Source: an uncultured Prevotella sp.
Lineage (GTDB): Bacteria; Bacteroidota; Bacteroidia; Bacteroidales; Bacteroidaceae
Assembly: GCA_934190685.1 (NCBI GenBank)
Contig: CAKPTK010000018.1
Location: 1-25,725, forward strand
Direction: 5' to 3'
Length of the DNA stretch: 25,725 nt
The position numbers and the translations under genes are program-made. Positions 8,794-16,515 of this stretch are shown here, in pieces. The notes beneath the pieces are model-generated. The model was not told where the DNA came from. It saw only the letters and a list, made by a program, of their open reading frames with translations, and did not search any database. The stretch's first letter is position 1. The number at the start of each line of letters is the position of its first letter.

Positions 8794-9390
8794 ATGAAAG
8801 AGATGCAGAACACAACTCGCGACATAGCCCGCGAGTTGGCACGCAAGTACAGCACCATGACACATGACGAACTTGACATTCTCGAAAGTGTGTTGGTACC
8901 CATGAAATTCTCCAAAAACGAGATGATTCTCAAGACGGGCGAAGTGTGTCGCAATATCTATTATATAGATCGAGGACTGATTCGCCAGTTTTATTTCAAG
9001 AACGGCAAAGAAGTCACCGAACATTTGGGTGTTGACCATACCATCTTCATGTGCATCGAGAGTCTGTTCAGGGAAGAGCCTACCCGACTGCAAGTAGAGG
9101 CGCTCGAACAAACTATCATCTATGCACTGCCCAAAGAAAAGCTCGAGGAGGTGGCACTACACAACGTGAACATTCAGATTCTGTATCGTAAGATTCTTGA
9201 AGAGAGTCTCATCCTGTCACAAATCCATGCCGACTTGGTGCGGTTTGAGAGTGCGCAGGATAAGTATAAGAAGCTCTGCAAAAGTTCACCACAAATTGTG
9301 CTCCGTGCACCTTTGGTCTACATCGCCAGCTACTTGCAAATGACTCCCGAGACACTCAGCCGGGTACGCTCGGCTACACTTATAGAATAA
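8794..9390 (+). CDS. Crp/Fnr-family transcriptional regulator
   Basis: A 198-residue protein with an N-terminal cyclic-nucleotide-binding-type beta roll (about 25-120, including ILKTGEVCRNIYYIDRGLIRQF and a glycine-rich turn), a long dimerisation helix (about 125-165) and a C-terminal helix-turn-helix (about 172-193, IASYLQMTPETLSRVRS). The C-terminus ends abruptly after the recognition helix and lacks a long wing, as in many short Bacteroidota members. There is no N-terminal cysteine cluster for an Fe-S centre, so it is not FNR-like in oxygen sensing by that route; the ligand is unknown. It lies 21 bp after lepA and 19 bp before a small lipoprotein gene, so the three may share a transcript. 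Its targets cannot be read from this window. Confidence 0.85.
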   Translation: MKEMQNTTRDIARELARKYSTMTHDELDILESVLVPMKFSKNEMILKTGEVCRNIYYIDRGLIRQFYFKNGKEVTEHLGVDHTIFMCIESLFREEPTRLQVEALEQTIIYALPKEKLEEVALHNVNIQILYRKILEESLILSQIHADLVRFESAQDKYKKLCKSSPQIVLRAPLVYIASYLQMTPETLSRVRSATLIE

Positions 9391-9409
9391 GTTAGGAAAG
9401 GAACATAGA

Positions 9410-9811
9410 ATGAAAAAGATTTTGCTCTTGGCGCTTGCCGTGACGACGCTTGCCGCCTGCAAGCATGAGTCCATTGAAGACCGGGCTGCAAGAGAAGCAA
9501 GAGAATACACGTTGAAGAATTGCCCCACTCCTGTTCGCGACTACTCCAGAACAGACAGTATGGCTTTCGACAAGTCTACTCGGACTCTCTCTTATTATTA
9601 CTCATTGGTCAACGAAGCGGACAACGAGAAAGTCATCAGCCTCAACAAGGACAAGATGCATCAAAGTCTGCTCAACGCCATTATCAACGCCACCAACATG
9701 AAAGCCTATAAGGATGCGGCCTTTACATTCAGATATGTGTATCATTCAGGCTCCAACCCTTCAAAAGTTTTATACGAAGCAACATTTACAAAAAAGGATT
9801 ACGGCATCTAA
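9410..9811 (+). CDS. Small hypothetical lipoprotein
   Basis: A 133-residue protein with a type II signal peptide: MKKILLLALAVTTLAAC, with the lipid-modified Cys at 17. The mature part has a charged helix (HESIEDRAAREAREYTLK) and a beta-rich C-terminal half ending AFTFRYVYHSGS and LYEATFTKKDYGI. I do not recognise the family. A good ribosome-binding stretch (AGGAAAGGA) lies upstream. It follows the Crp/Fnr-like gene by 19 bp. Its last codons form the left arm of the terminator at 9792-9824, so the 3' end of the coding sequence and the transcription stop signal overlap. Confidence 0.75.
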   Translation: MKKILLLALAVTTLAACKHESIEDRAAREAREYTLKNCPTPVRDYSRTDSMAFDKSTRTLSYYYSLVNEADNEKVISLNKDKMHQSLLNAIINATNMKAYKDAAFTFRYVYHSGSNPSKVLYEATFTKKDYGI

Positions 9812-9824
9812 CCGTAATCCTTTT
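9792..9824. terminator. Bidirectional terminator between lipoprotein gene and CAZyme cassette
   Basis: A 13-bp perfect stem (9792-9804 with 9812-9824, core GGATTACGG/CCGTAATCC) with a 7-nt loop holding the lipoprotein stop codon. T runs flank both sides: TTTTCATTTTTATTCTTTT on plus, and TTTTTTG on minus. It should stop both the lepA unit and the convergent cassette transcript. Confidence 0.9.
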
Positions 9825-9904
9825 CATTTTTATTCTTTTGTCAAACCTGACAATTCACGAATTCTGTTAATGGAACTTGACTTCAATAATACATTATCCC
9901 TTTC

Positions 9905-12900
9905 TCATTTACTCAAATCAATTTCCTTGTACGCCACTCGTTGTCTGCGCCAAGTGTAGACGATGTGCAAATTCCCGTTTTTTCCCTGAATGATTGAAGG
10001 ATAACTATACTGACTGATGGGACTGTCTTCAAGATTCATCAACTTAGTCCAGTGTACACCATCACGACTCTCGGCAAGACTTAATGGCGTGCGCACACCT
10101 TTTGAGGTGCCAGGAAGGATGCCAAAATCGTTGTAGACTAAAACATGACGACCATCTTTCAAGGTCACGGCATCTGTACCCGAGTTGTTGTTGGGCAGTT
10201 CGGTCAATTCCACATCACTCCATGTGTTGCCATTGTCATTGCTCCAAGAAGTGGCGAGCTTACCGTTACGAGTGCGGCAGAGAACTTGTAGACGGCCATC
10301 TCTGTGTTTCAAAATAGACGGTTGGATGCAAATGATGTCTTTCTTCTTGGCATCAGGATTCAAGAGATCTACACTTGGAATCTCCAGCTTTGATTTGATT
10401 GGTCCCACATATTTCCATGCTTTCGTCTTCAAGTCCAATATTTCAAAATGGATGCGCCAACCACCACTCTCCGTACTTGACGGACATATCAATTGGTCAC
10501 CGACCAACTCAGGTTTATTTTTCACAGGGCCAAGAAAACCTTTGGGCAATGGTTTTCGTTCAGTCCATGTCTTGCCATTGTCTGTAGAGGAGACATACCA
10601 ACCTGTCCAGTCTTTCACATTGAGACCTATCTTATAAAAAAGATAAAGCGTCCCATCTGGCATCTGATAGAGTACAGGATTCCAACAAGCCTTTCGCTTC
10701 AGATTCTTTCCTTTCATCGATACAACGAGACCTACCTCTGCCGAGGTTGTCGTAGAATCCACACCTGCCAACAAGGCGTCGGAAGAACCCAAACGGAATA
10801 CACCATCCGCAGCAAGTTGTGGTGCCGTCCACACCTTCTGTCCCTTGGGTTTGCGACTAACCCATATACATACATCAGGATGCCGCTCGTAGGTTCCACC
10901 AAAATAGGCCACCACCAAATCTCCGTTTTTCAATTCAGAAATGGTTGAGGCATGGCAAGAGGGGAAACTGGCATGCTCATAGAGAAACTCATCCTTGACA
11001 ATACGCTTGTCCAAAGCAGGGATTTCAGAACTGAAGTGATAGGCACCCGAACCGATAGTCTTTGCATGCCCATCAGGGAAAAACACTTGCGCTGTAGTAT
11101 TCACCGGGACTTCCACATCCCATTCCACATGCTGCAGATTCTTCTGCCAACGACTCACAATTTTTCCATATGGAGTATTGTAAGAGACATCCGCCCAGCT
11201 TGCCTCTTCAATGTCAAATGCTGGCTTCAACAAAAAATGTTTATAAGCCACAGACCCGGGAGCGTTGCGAATGCCTCCTAAGTATTGGTAGCACCAAGTG
11301 ACCAAGTCTCCCAAAAGCATCACATGGTTTCCACTATTCATACTCGGATTGGCTTTGTCTCCATTCCACAACTCCCAAATAGTTGTCGCGCCATTCTCCG
11401 CCATATAGCCCCAAGACGGATAATTTTTGTTGGTGGCCAACAAATAGGCAACATCGGCAAAACCATTGTCTGACAAACCACGCATCAAGAAACTGCTGCC
11501 AATGACTCCCGTTGATATGACTCCACCATTCTTGAGGATAATATTAGCAACCACATTTTTCGTCACCTCTGACCGAAGTGAGTCTGGCACAATGCCGAAA
11601 GCGATTGCCAAAAGATTGGCTGTCGCTGTGTTGTTGGAATAATAGACGCTGTCTGGATAAAGCGGATGTCCGGGAACAGGAGACGTTCCCGGCTTACAAT
11701 GCAACCATTTTTCATTGAATCGGTCGACCATTTGTGCTCGCTGTTCTGCCCAGTTTCCGGCATCGTCAGTTTTGCCTTGAATCTCGGCAAACTTAGAAAG
11801 CAACTGCAAACAACGAATGGTATAAGCTGTGGCAATCAACGATCCGTCCGTTTTTCGCTGCGGATCCTGACTATGGATGAAATTCAAATCTTCTGGAGGC
11901 ATGCACCAGTCTCCATATTTGTCTTTAGTAATGAGTCCATCCTTGCGGTAACGGTCAAGGATATGCAACATCCAGCGACTGATGTTGGGGTAACATTGGG
12001 CAATCACTCGTTCATCTCCGTACTGCTCATAAAGCATGTCGCAAATGAAAGGAAAAGCTGCCGGCCAAGAGACATCATCCGTAAAATAGTTCCAAAAGGA
12101 TGGAGCGACATCGGGGATACAACCATCCGATCGTTGTGACTCACTAATGTCGCGCATCCACTTGGCATAAAGCGTACTGTTTTCCACTATAAAACTTTCA
12201 CCCAATGCTCCTACGGTGCGGTCGCCCAACCAAGGTTGGCGTTCATTGCGTTGCGGACAGTCTATTGGCATGCCCTTGTAATTGGCGACAATACCTCTTA
12301 CGGCATTTTGATACACCTTATTTAATATCGTATCATTACAAGAGAAAGTGCCAGACTGTTGCATCTCGTCACTGATCTTCTCACCCATGAAATCTGAGAG
12401 TTGTGCATTCTTCAGTCCTGTCACCTCAACATAACGAAAGCCATGAGTTACAAAGACTGGATGCCATTGGCAATCTTTCTCTGTTCCATTGCATATATAG
12501 AGGTCTGTAACACGGGCATTGCGCAAGTTGGCAGTATAGAGAGAATCGCCACAAGGCGTTAATTTCTCGGCGAAAAGCAATTGAATCTTATGCCCTTCTG
12601 AACCACGAACAGAAGTGCGCAGCCATCCCGAGAAATTCTCTCCCATATCAATGATGCATCGATCAGCCGTTTGCACAACCATCCTTTGGGGCTTCACCTT
12701 GCCGATGACCTTCATTCCTGGTGTCAGCGTACCACAAAGCGTTCCTGTTGGAATTGCCACTCGCTGAACTCTGTTCCATTTTGTGTCATCATAATGAGGG
12801 CAAGTCCATTTCCCCAATTCTTTGCGGGCATCATACGTCTCACCATCATATTCATTGTTGGCACGGATTGGACCATCCATGCATATCTTCCATGTTTCGT

Positions 12901-13726
12901 CTGTACTGATAATACTCCGTTTATTATCCTCATATTCTATCAAAATATTCACCCTACATTTGGGCAAACCGAAAGTATTGTTTTTATGAGGTTTGTCCTG
13001 ACGCGGCGCAAAAAAACGTCCATTTCCCAACACCAAACCACCGGCGTTGACCGAATCTAGCAACGAAGTAATATCATAAGTGTTGTAAATCACGGTGCGT
13101 CGATAGTCTGTTGGAACGGGTGTCAATACCCTATCCCCCACTCTTTTGCCATTGACATACATCTCATAGAGTCCCAATCCTGCCACATAAGCCATGGCAC
13201 GTTTCACACGTTCACATGTTTTAAACTCCTTACGAACATAGCGGGCACAGAGTTTGCTGTGCGTGATATTAGCGGAATCCCCCGGTGCCAAATGATCCCA
13301 ACCTATCCATTGACCACTCCAATAGCTTTCATCCTTTATGCCCACACTGAACATGGTAGGCTCACTCCATTCGCTCTGGCCGACTGAAGTGTTGACACGC
13401 ACCATCCAAAATACTTGTTGGTTGCTGGTCAAAGGCTTTCCACCATATACGATGTTCAGTTGAGCATCCGATGTAACCACTCCTGAATTCCACAAGTCCG
13501 CTTGTTTCTCATTCAACCGTTCCATGGAGGATGCCGCCAAAATCTGATATTGCCTCAACTTCACATTTTGCTGTTTAGAAACCATCTTCCAAGATAAACG
13601 GGGTAGCAGAGTGTTCACACCCAAAGGATTGCACATGCCTTCTGTTCTTAATTCTGTGACCTCAACTTTTGCTGCCCACAATAGGTTGGGAATCAAGATC
13701 AATAGAATCACCAATAGCCTATACAT
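9905..13726 (-). CDS. GH78 alpha-L-rhamnosidase fused to a BNR/Asp-box sialidase-like domain
   Basis: A 1273-residue secreted protein with a Sec signal (about 1-19, no lipobox). Residues 20-900 are a complete GH78 enzyme: N-terminal beta domains, DCPQRNERQPWLGD (489-502) with proposed acid E495, an alpha/alpha-barrel, GATTIWELW (779-787) with proposed base E785, and a C-terminal beta domain. Residues about 907-1273 are a COG4692/BNR_2-type beta-propeller. It has the HASTISELKNGDL and FGGTYERHPD segments, LGPVKNKPE, two good Asp boxes (STDNGKTW 1047-1054; SNDNGNTW 1162-1169) and a degenerate one at about 1220. No FRIP motif is seen, so true sialidase activity is doubtful. It is the last gene of the cassette and overlaps the GH140-like stop by 1 nt (TAATG), suggesting translational coupling. 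The rhamnosidase call is firm; the substrate of the C-terminal domain is unknown. Confidence 0.9.
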   Translation of the reverse strand: MYRLLVILLILIPNLLWAAKVEVTELRTEGMCNPLGVNTLLPRLSWKMVSKQQNVKLRQYQILAASSMERLNEKQADLWNSGVVTSDAQLNIVYGGKPLTSNQQVFWMVRVNTSVGQSEWSEPTMFSVGIKDESYWSGQWIGWDHLAPGDSANITHSKLCARYVRKEFKTCERVKRAMAYVAGLGLYEMYVNGKRVGDRVLTPVPTDYRRTVIYNTYDITSLLDSVNAGGLVLGNGRFFAPRQDKPHKNNTFGLPKCRVNILIEYEDNKRSIISTDETWKICMDGPIRANNEYDGETYDARKELGKWTCPHYDDTKWNRVQRVAIPTGTLCGTLTPGMKVIGKVKPQRMVVQTADRCIIDMGENFSGWLRTSVRGSEGHKIQLLFAEKLTPCGDSLYTANLRNARVTDLYICNGTEKDCQWHPVFVTHGFRYVEVTGLKNAQLSDFMGEKISDEMQQSGTFSCNDTILNKVYQNAVRGIVANYKGMPIDCPQRNERQPWLGDRTVGALGESFIVENSTLYAKWMRDISESQRSDGCIPDVAPSFWNYFTDDVSWPAAFPFICDMLYEQYGDERVIAQCYPNISRWMLHILDRYRKDGLITKDKYGDWCMPPEDLNFIHSQDPQRKTDGSLIATAYTIRCLQLLSKFAEIQGKTDDAGNWAEQRAQMVDRFNEKWLHCKPGTSPVPGHPLYPDSVYYSNNTATANLLAIAFGIVPDSLRSEVTKNVVANIILKNGGVISTGVIGSSFLMRGLSDNGFADVAYLLATNKNYPSWGYMAENGATTIWELWNGDKANPSMNSGNHVMLLGDLVTWCYQYLGGIRNAPGSVAYKHFLLKPAFDIEEASWADVSYNTPYGKIVSRWQKNLQHVEWDVEVPVNTTAQVFFPDGHAKTIGSGAYHFSSEIPALDKRIVKDEFLYEHASFPSCHASTISELKNGDLVVAYFGGTYERHPDVCIWVSRKPKGQKVWTAPQLAADGVFRLGSSDALLAGVDSTTTSAEVGLVVSMKGKNLKRKACWNPVLYQMPDGTLYLFYKIGLNVKDWTGWYVSSTDNGKTWTERKPLPKGFLGPVKNKPELVGDQLICPSSTESGGWRIHFEILDLKTKAWKYVGPIKSKLEIPSVDLLNPDAKKKDIICIQPSILKHRDGRLQVLCRTRNGKLATSWSNDNGNTWSDVELTELPNNNSGTDAVTLKDGRHVLVYNDFGILPGTSKGVRTPLSLAESRDGVHWTKLMNLEDSPISQYSYPSIIQGKNGNLHIVYTWRRQRVAYKEIDLSK

Positions 13727-15192
13727 TATTCTTCTAAGTTTTGTTTTTCTTCCTGCTGTTTAAATCCGAGTGCTTGCTCATAATGTTTTGATGCATCCAT
13801 GATGATGATCACGTAGTCGTGGGAGAGCAACTGTGCCGGGATGTCCCAACGTTTTCGTTTTCCATCCACACGTTCCATGCCTTTCACCTGCTGCACTTTT
13901 CCATCCACAGGATCATAAACCAAGACCTTTTTCTTGTCACCCGATATTTTGGTCAAGTCAACAGAAATCTTGCGTCTTGTATAATTGTAAAGCAGCATAT
14001 AATCCTTGCCACGAGTAGCGCAAATACGGTCATACTTTTCCCCATTTTCAAGCAACACACTTTGATCACCTACACGCTCAAAATATGGGAAGGCGAGCAT
14101 CAGCGTCTTGAGATGTTTCATCTGTTGGAAGCCCGGCGATTTCAAGGCTTCATACCAAGGTTTAATGGAATCCAATGCACTGTAGGCTGGATTGAAACCG
14201 TTCTTATAAAATTGCATAATAGAGCAATGTCCATAGGTGTGTCCACAAGAACCGGCAAAAACAGACCAATAGGCATAGCGACGCACATCATTGGCACGCC
14301 AATAGGGGCCATTGGGTTCATGCAGTCCTTGCGGAATGTCCTCATAGCTTGGCTCGTCATCAAGGGTCGGTTTGATGGGCTTATAGCTGAAACTTGAATC
14401 CACATACATCCAACTATCTTCTTCCGTATTGTCTGGAATTGGATAGTCTTTATTGTTCATCCGCTGACCATAACGACGATGACCGCTTTGGAACATATTG
14501 AAATCGAGCCATTCACGATTGTTGAACCAGCGGGCTGAGGTATACCGTCCACGTGGATGATAACTCATCAGATGGTTGTGGTCTATCGACTTGATGGTTC
14601 GAGCAAGCGCATCCCATACTTCCGGATGAATATCTCCCTGTATGTCGCCACCCATAATCCAAATAATGTTGGGATGGTTCTTGTAGCGCTCTGCCAAAAA
14701 TCGTCCGTAAGCCTGAGCTTGCTCCACATTCATGTTGCCGGCCTTGACGTTTCCGCCCCAGATAGTAACCATACCCACATAGACGCCAAAGCGTTCGGCT
14801 GTCGAGATGATATAGTCCATATGGTCCCAATAGGTATAGCGGTATGTCATCTTACTGAAAGGTTCAAAGTTGAAACCATCAACCAAAGATTTTTCCCCGT
14901 ATACATTGAAGGAGGGTGTCGTGTTCATCACTTGCACCTGCACCATGTTGTAACCATTCTTAGCCGCCTCTTGCAAGTAAAATCCAGCCTCGTCCCTGTT
15001 CAGGCGTTCGGGCAACAGCCAAGCGGTCTCTCCCAACCAAAAGAATGGCTTTCCATTCTCATGTTGCAAATAGCGTCCATTGTCCGACACCTTCAAATTT
15101 CCATTCTTCCAAGGTATCTCAAAACCTCCCTTGGCGCTCATCGCTAAGGTCAAGCCCAACAAGAGGGCCACCATTTGTATTTTTCTGAACAT
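13726..15192 (-). CDS. GH140-like apiosidase (DUF4038 family glycoside hydrolase)
   Basis: A 488-residue protein with a Sec signal (about 1-20), a TIM-barrel beginning with GKPFFWLGETAWLL (47-60), and a C-terminal beta-sandwich (about 395-466). Proposed catalytic residues are D183 in IIWIMGGD and E280 in LDDEPSYE. They are 97 residues apart, the same spacing as I recall for Asp187 and Glu284 of BT1012, the founding GH140 apiosidase of rhamnogalacturonan II. The family also contains uncharacterised members, so the substrate is likely but not proven. The last 20 residues (469-488) are Gln/Glu/Lys-rich and look like an added tail. It follows the esterase stop by 9 bp and overlaps the rhamnosidase start by 1 nt. 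Confidence 0.8.
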   Translation of the reverse strand: MFRKIQMVALLLGLTLAMSAKGGFEIPWKNGNLKVSDNGRYLQHENGKPFFWLGETAWLLPERLNRDEAGFYLQEAAKNGYNMVQVQVMNTTPSFNVYGEKSLVDGFNFEPFSKMTYRYTYWDHMDYIISTAERFGVYVGMVTIWGGNVKAGNMNVEQAQAYGRFLAERYKNHPNIIWIMGGDIQGDIHPEVWDALARTIKSIDHNHLMSYHPRGRYTSARWFNNREWLDFNMFQSGHRRYGQRMNNKDYPIPDNTEEDSWMYVDSSFSYKPIKPTLDDEPSYEDIPQGLHEPNGPYWRANDVRRYAYWSVFAGSCGHTYGHCSIMQFYKNGFNPAYSALDSIKPWYEALKSPGFQQMKHLKTLMLAFPYFERVGDQSVLLENGEKYDRICATRGKDYMLLYNYTRRKISVDLTKISGDKKKVLVYDPVDGKVQQVKGMERVDGKRKRWDIPAQLLSHDYVIIIMDASKHYEQALGFKQQEEKQNLEE

Positions 15193-15201
15193 ATTGATTG
15201 T

Positions 15202-16500
15202 TTATTTGATTTTGCTCTTCAACACTTCCTCCGGCACTATGACCACCTTACTTTCATCCCATTTGCTTCTGTCCAATCCGAACACTTTTATAAAGAATTC
15301 GTAGACTGCCTTACGCTTGTTGGGACCGAAATCGTGACGTTCTCCTGGCAGATGGATGTTCATGACCTTGTCCTTCGCTCCATAGAAGCCATAAATGCGC
15401 TGCAGAAAAGGATATTCCATGTAAGGTACTGTGTGTGTCCAATCACCATCGTCGCTCACCACCATCATGGGCTTAGGGGCAAAGGTAGCTGCCAACTCAG
15501 GATTGCAGGTGCCACCACACGCCAAATGAATAGGCTTTCCACTTTCACACGGACAACCGCCATCAAAGTGACTGGCAAGGTTTACCGTAGGACAGGCGGC
15601 GGTAAAACGATCGTCGATGGTTGCCAAAAGAACCGTATGTGTGCCACCACCAGAACCACCGTTCACACCGATGCGTTGACGGTCAATGTCCTTACGGTTG
15701 GCCAACATCCAATCCAGCAACACGATACCGTTCATGGCTTGCACCACATGGGCACGACTGGTTTCGTGAGCAGCCTTCCCCACTTCCTTTTCGGACTGTC
15801 CCCAACCATACAAATCGAAGTCTACACAAATGGCTCCCATACGAGCCAATGTTCCAAGACGTTGTTGTTGGTCTTCGCGATAGCGACCATTTTTGAAATG
15901 TCCTCCAGGACAGATAATCAATGGATGCTTGCCCTTGCCTTTCGGACTATAAATGGATCCAAACACATGTTGGCCCGGCAACGTCTCTATGCAAATATTC
16001 TGTACGGTATAGCCGTCATAGTTGCGAACAGAGGACAAGATGGCTTTCTTGTGCACAAGGCTGTCCATCAACGAGTCTATTCCCAACAGACGGCGAACCT
16101 CATGACGCAGGCTGTCTCGTCTCGGTGTCCATTCTGCCACATTATGATATTTCGCACTCAACCAGTCAAGCATCCGCTTTCCCTCCTCGTCTCGCCGACG
16201 AGGATAGTCATAATGCTTGATGCGGTAAAGGTTTCCGTTGATGGGCCAATAGTTGAGATCGAGAACGGTCAACACATTGCGCAAAGTCTCGTCTAAAGAA
16301 TAGGGGCGGATACGAAAATCAGCATAACTGATTTTCATACCCGTAGTATCCACCCCTGTATAACGGAACTTCACGTTGAAACGTTTCTCGATTCCTTTCA
16401 TCACGTCACTAAGAGACTTCACATAGTGTGTCTCATAAGTGCATTGTGCCTGTGCCGACAGAGGTAACAAGACACAGAGGAACACAGCCTTAATTTTCAT
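15202..16500 (-). CDS. Alpha/beta-hydrolase carbohydrate esterase with N-terminal STN-like domain
   Basis: A 432-residue secreted protein; the signal probably ends at AQA (16-18), and Cys20 is not in a good lipobox. Residues 27-97 have the pattern of an STN or FecR-C-terminal (DUF4974) domain: SLSDVMKGIEKRFNVKFRY, then MKISYADF, LDETLRNVLTVLDLNYW and LYRIKHY. After a helical linker, residues about 160-415 form a serine hydrolase. It has CPGGHF (197-202, oxyanion region), GGSGGG with nucleophile S283, a Cys-rich loop (316-332), SDDGDW (349-354) for the acid and GERHDFG with H389. This resembles acetylxylan-esterase-like Abhydrolase_7 proteins and perhaps CE19 pectin methylesterases such as BT1017, but I cannot decide between acetyl and methyl ester substrates. 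The position between GH2 and GH140-like genes supports a pectin role. Confidence 0.75.
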   Translation of the reverse strand: MKIKAVFLCVLLPLSAQAQCTYETHYVKSLSDVMKGIEKRFNVKFRYTGVDTTGMKISYADFRIRPYSLDETLRNVLTVLDLNYWPINGNLYRIKHYDYPRRRDEEGKRMLDWLSAKYHNVAEWTPRRDSLRHEVRRLLGIDSLMDSLVHKKAILSSVRNYDGYTVQNICIETLPGQHVFGSIYSPKGKGKHPLIICPGGHFKNGRYREDQQQRLGTLARMGAICVDFDLYGWGQSEKEVGKAAHETSRAHVVQAMNGIVLLDWMLANRKDIDRQRIGVNGGSGGGTHTVLLATIDDRFTAACPTVNLASHFDGGCPCESGKPIHLACGGTCNPELAATFAPKPMMVVSDDGDWTHTVPYMEYPFLQRIYGFYGAKDKVMNIHLPGERHDFGPNKRKAVYEFFIKVFGLDRSKWDESKVVIVPEEVLKSKIK

Positions 16501-16515
16501 AGTTTTTTCTGTTTA

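Noticed and set aside
9839..9852. TGTCA-N4-TGACA inverted repeat
   Set aside because: Arms of 5 bp are expected by chance, and it lies between two convergent gene ends next to a stronger terminator.
9905..11008. Sialic acid utilisation function for the BNR domain
   Set aside because: No lyase, epimerase, transporter or sialate esterase genes are nearby, the arginine-containing FRIP motif is not seen, and the neighbours point to pectin.
15175..16296. 373-residue open frame on the plus strand opposite the esterase
   Set aside because: The sequence is low in recognisable structure, overlaps the esterase and the GH140-like start completely, and has no promoter match. It is a shadow of the minus-strand coding frame.
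16192..16425. STN-like region as the start of a TonB-dependent receptor
   Set aside because: No plug or barrel follows; the frame continues directly into an alpha/beta-hydrolase with a clear GxSxG and catalytic His.
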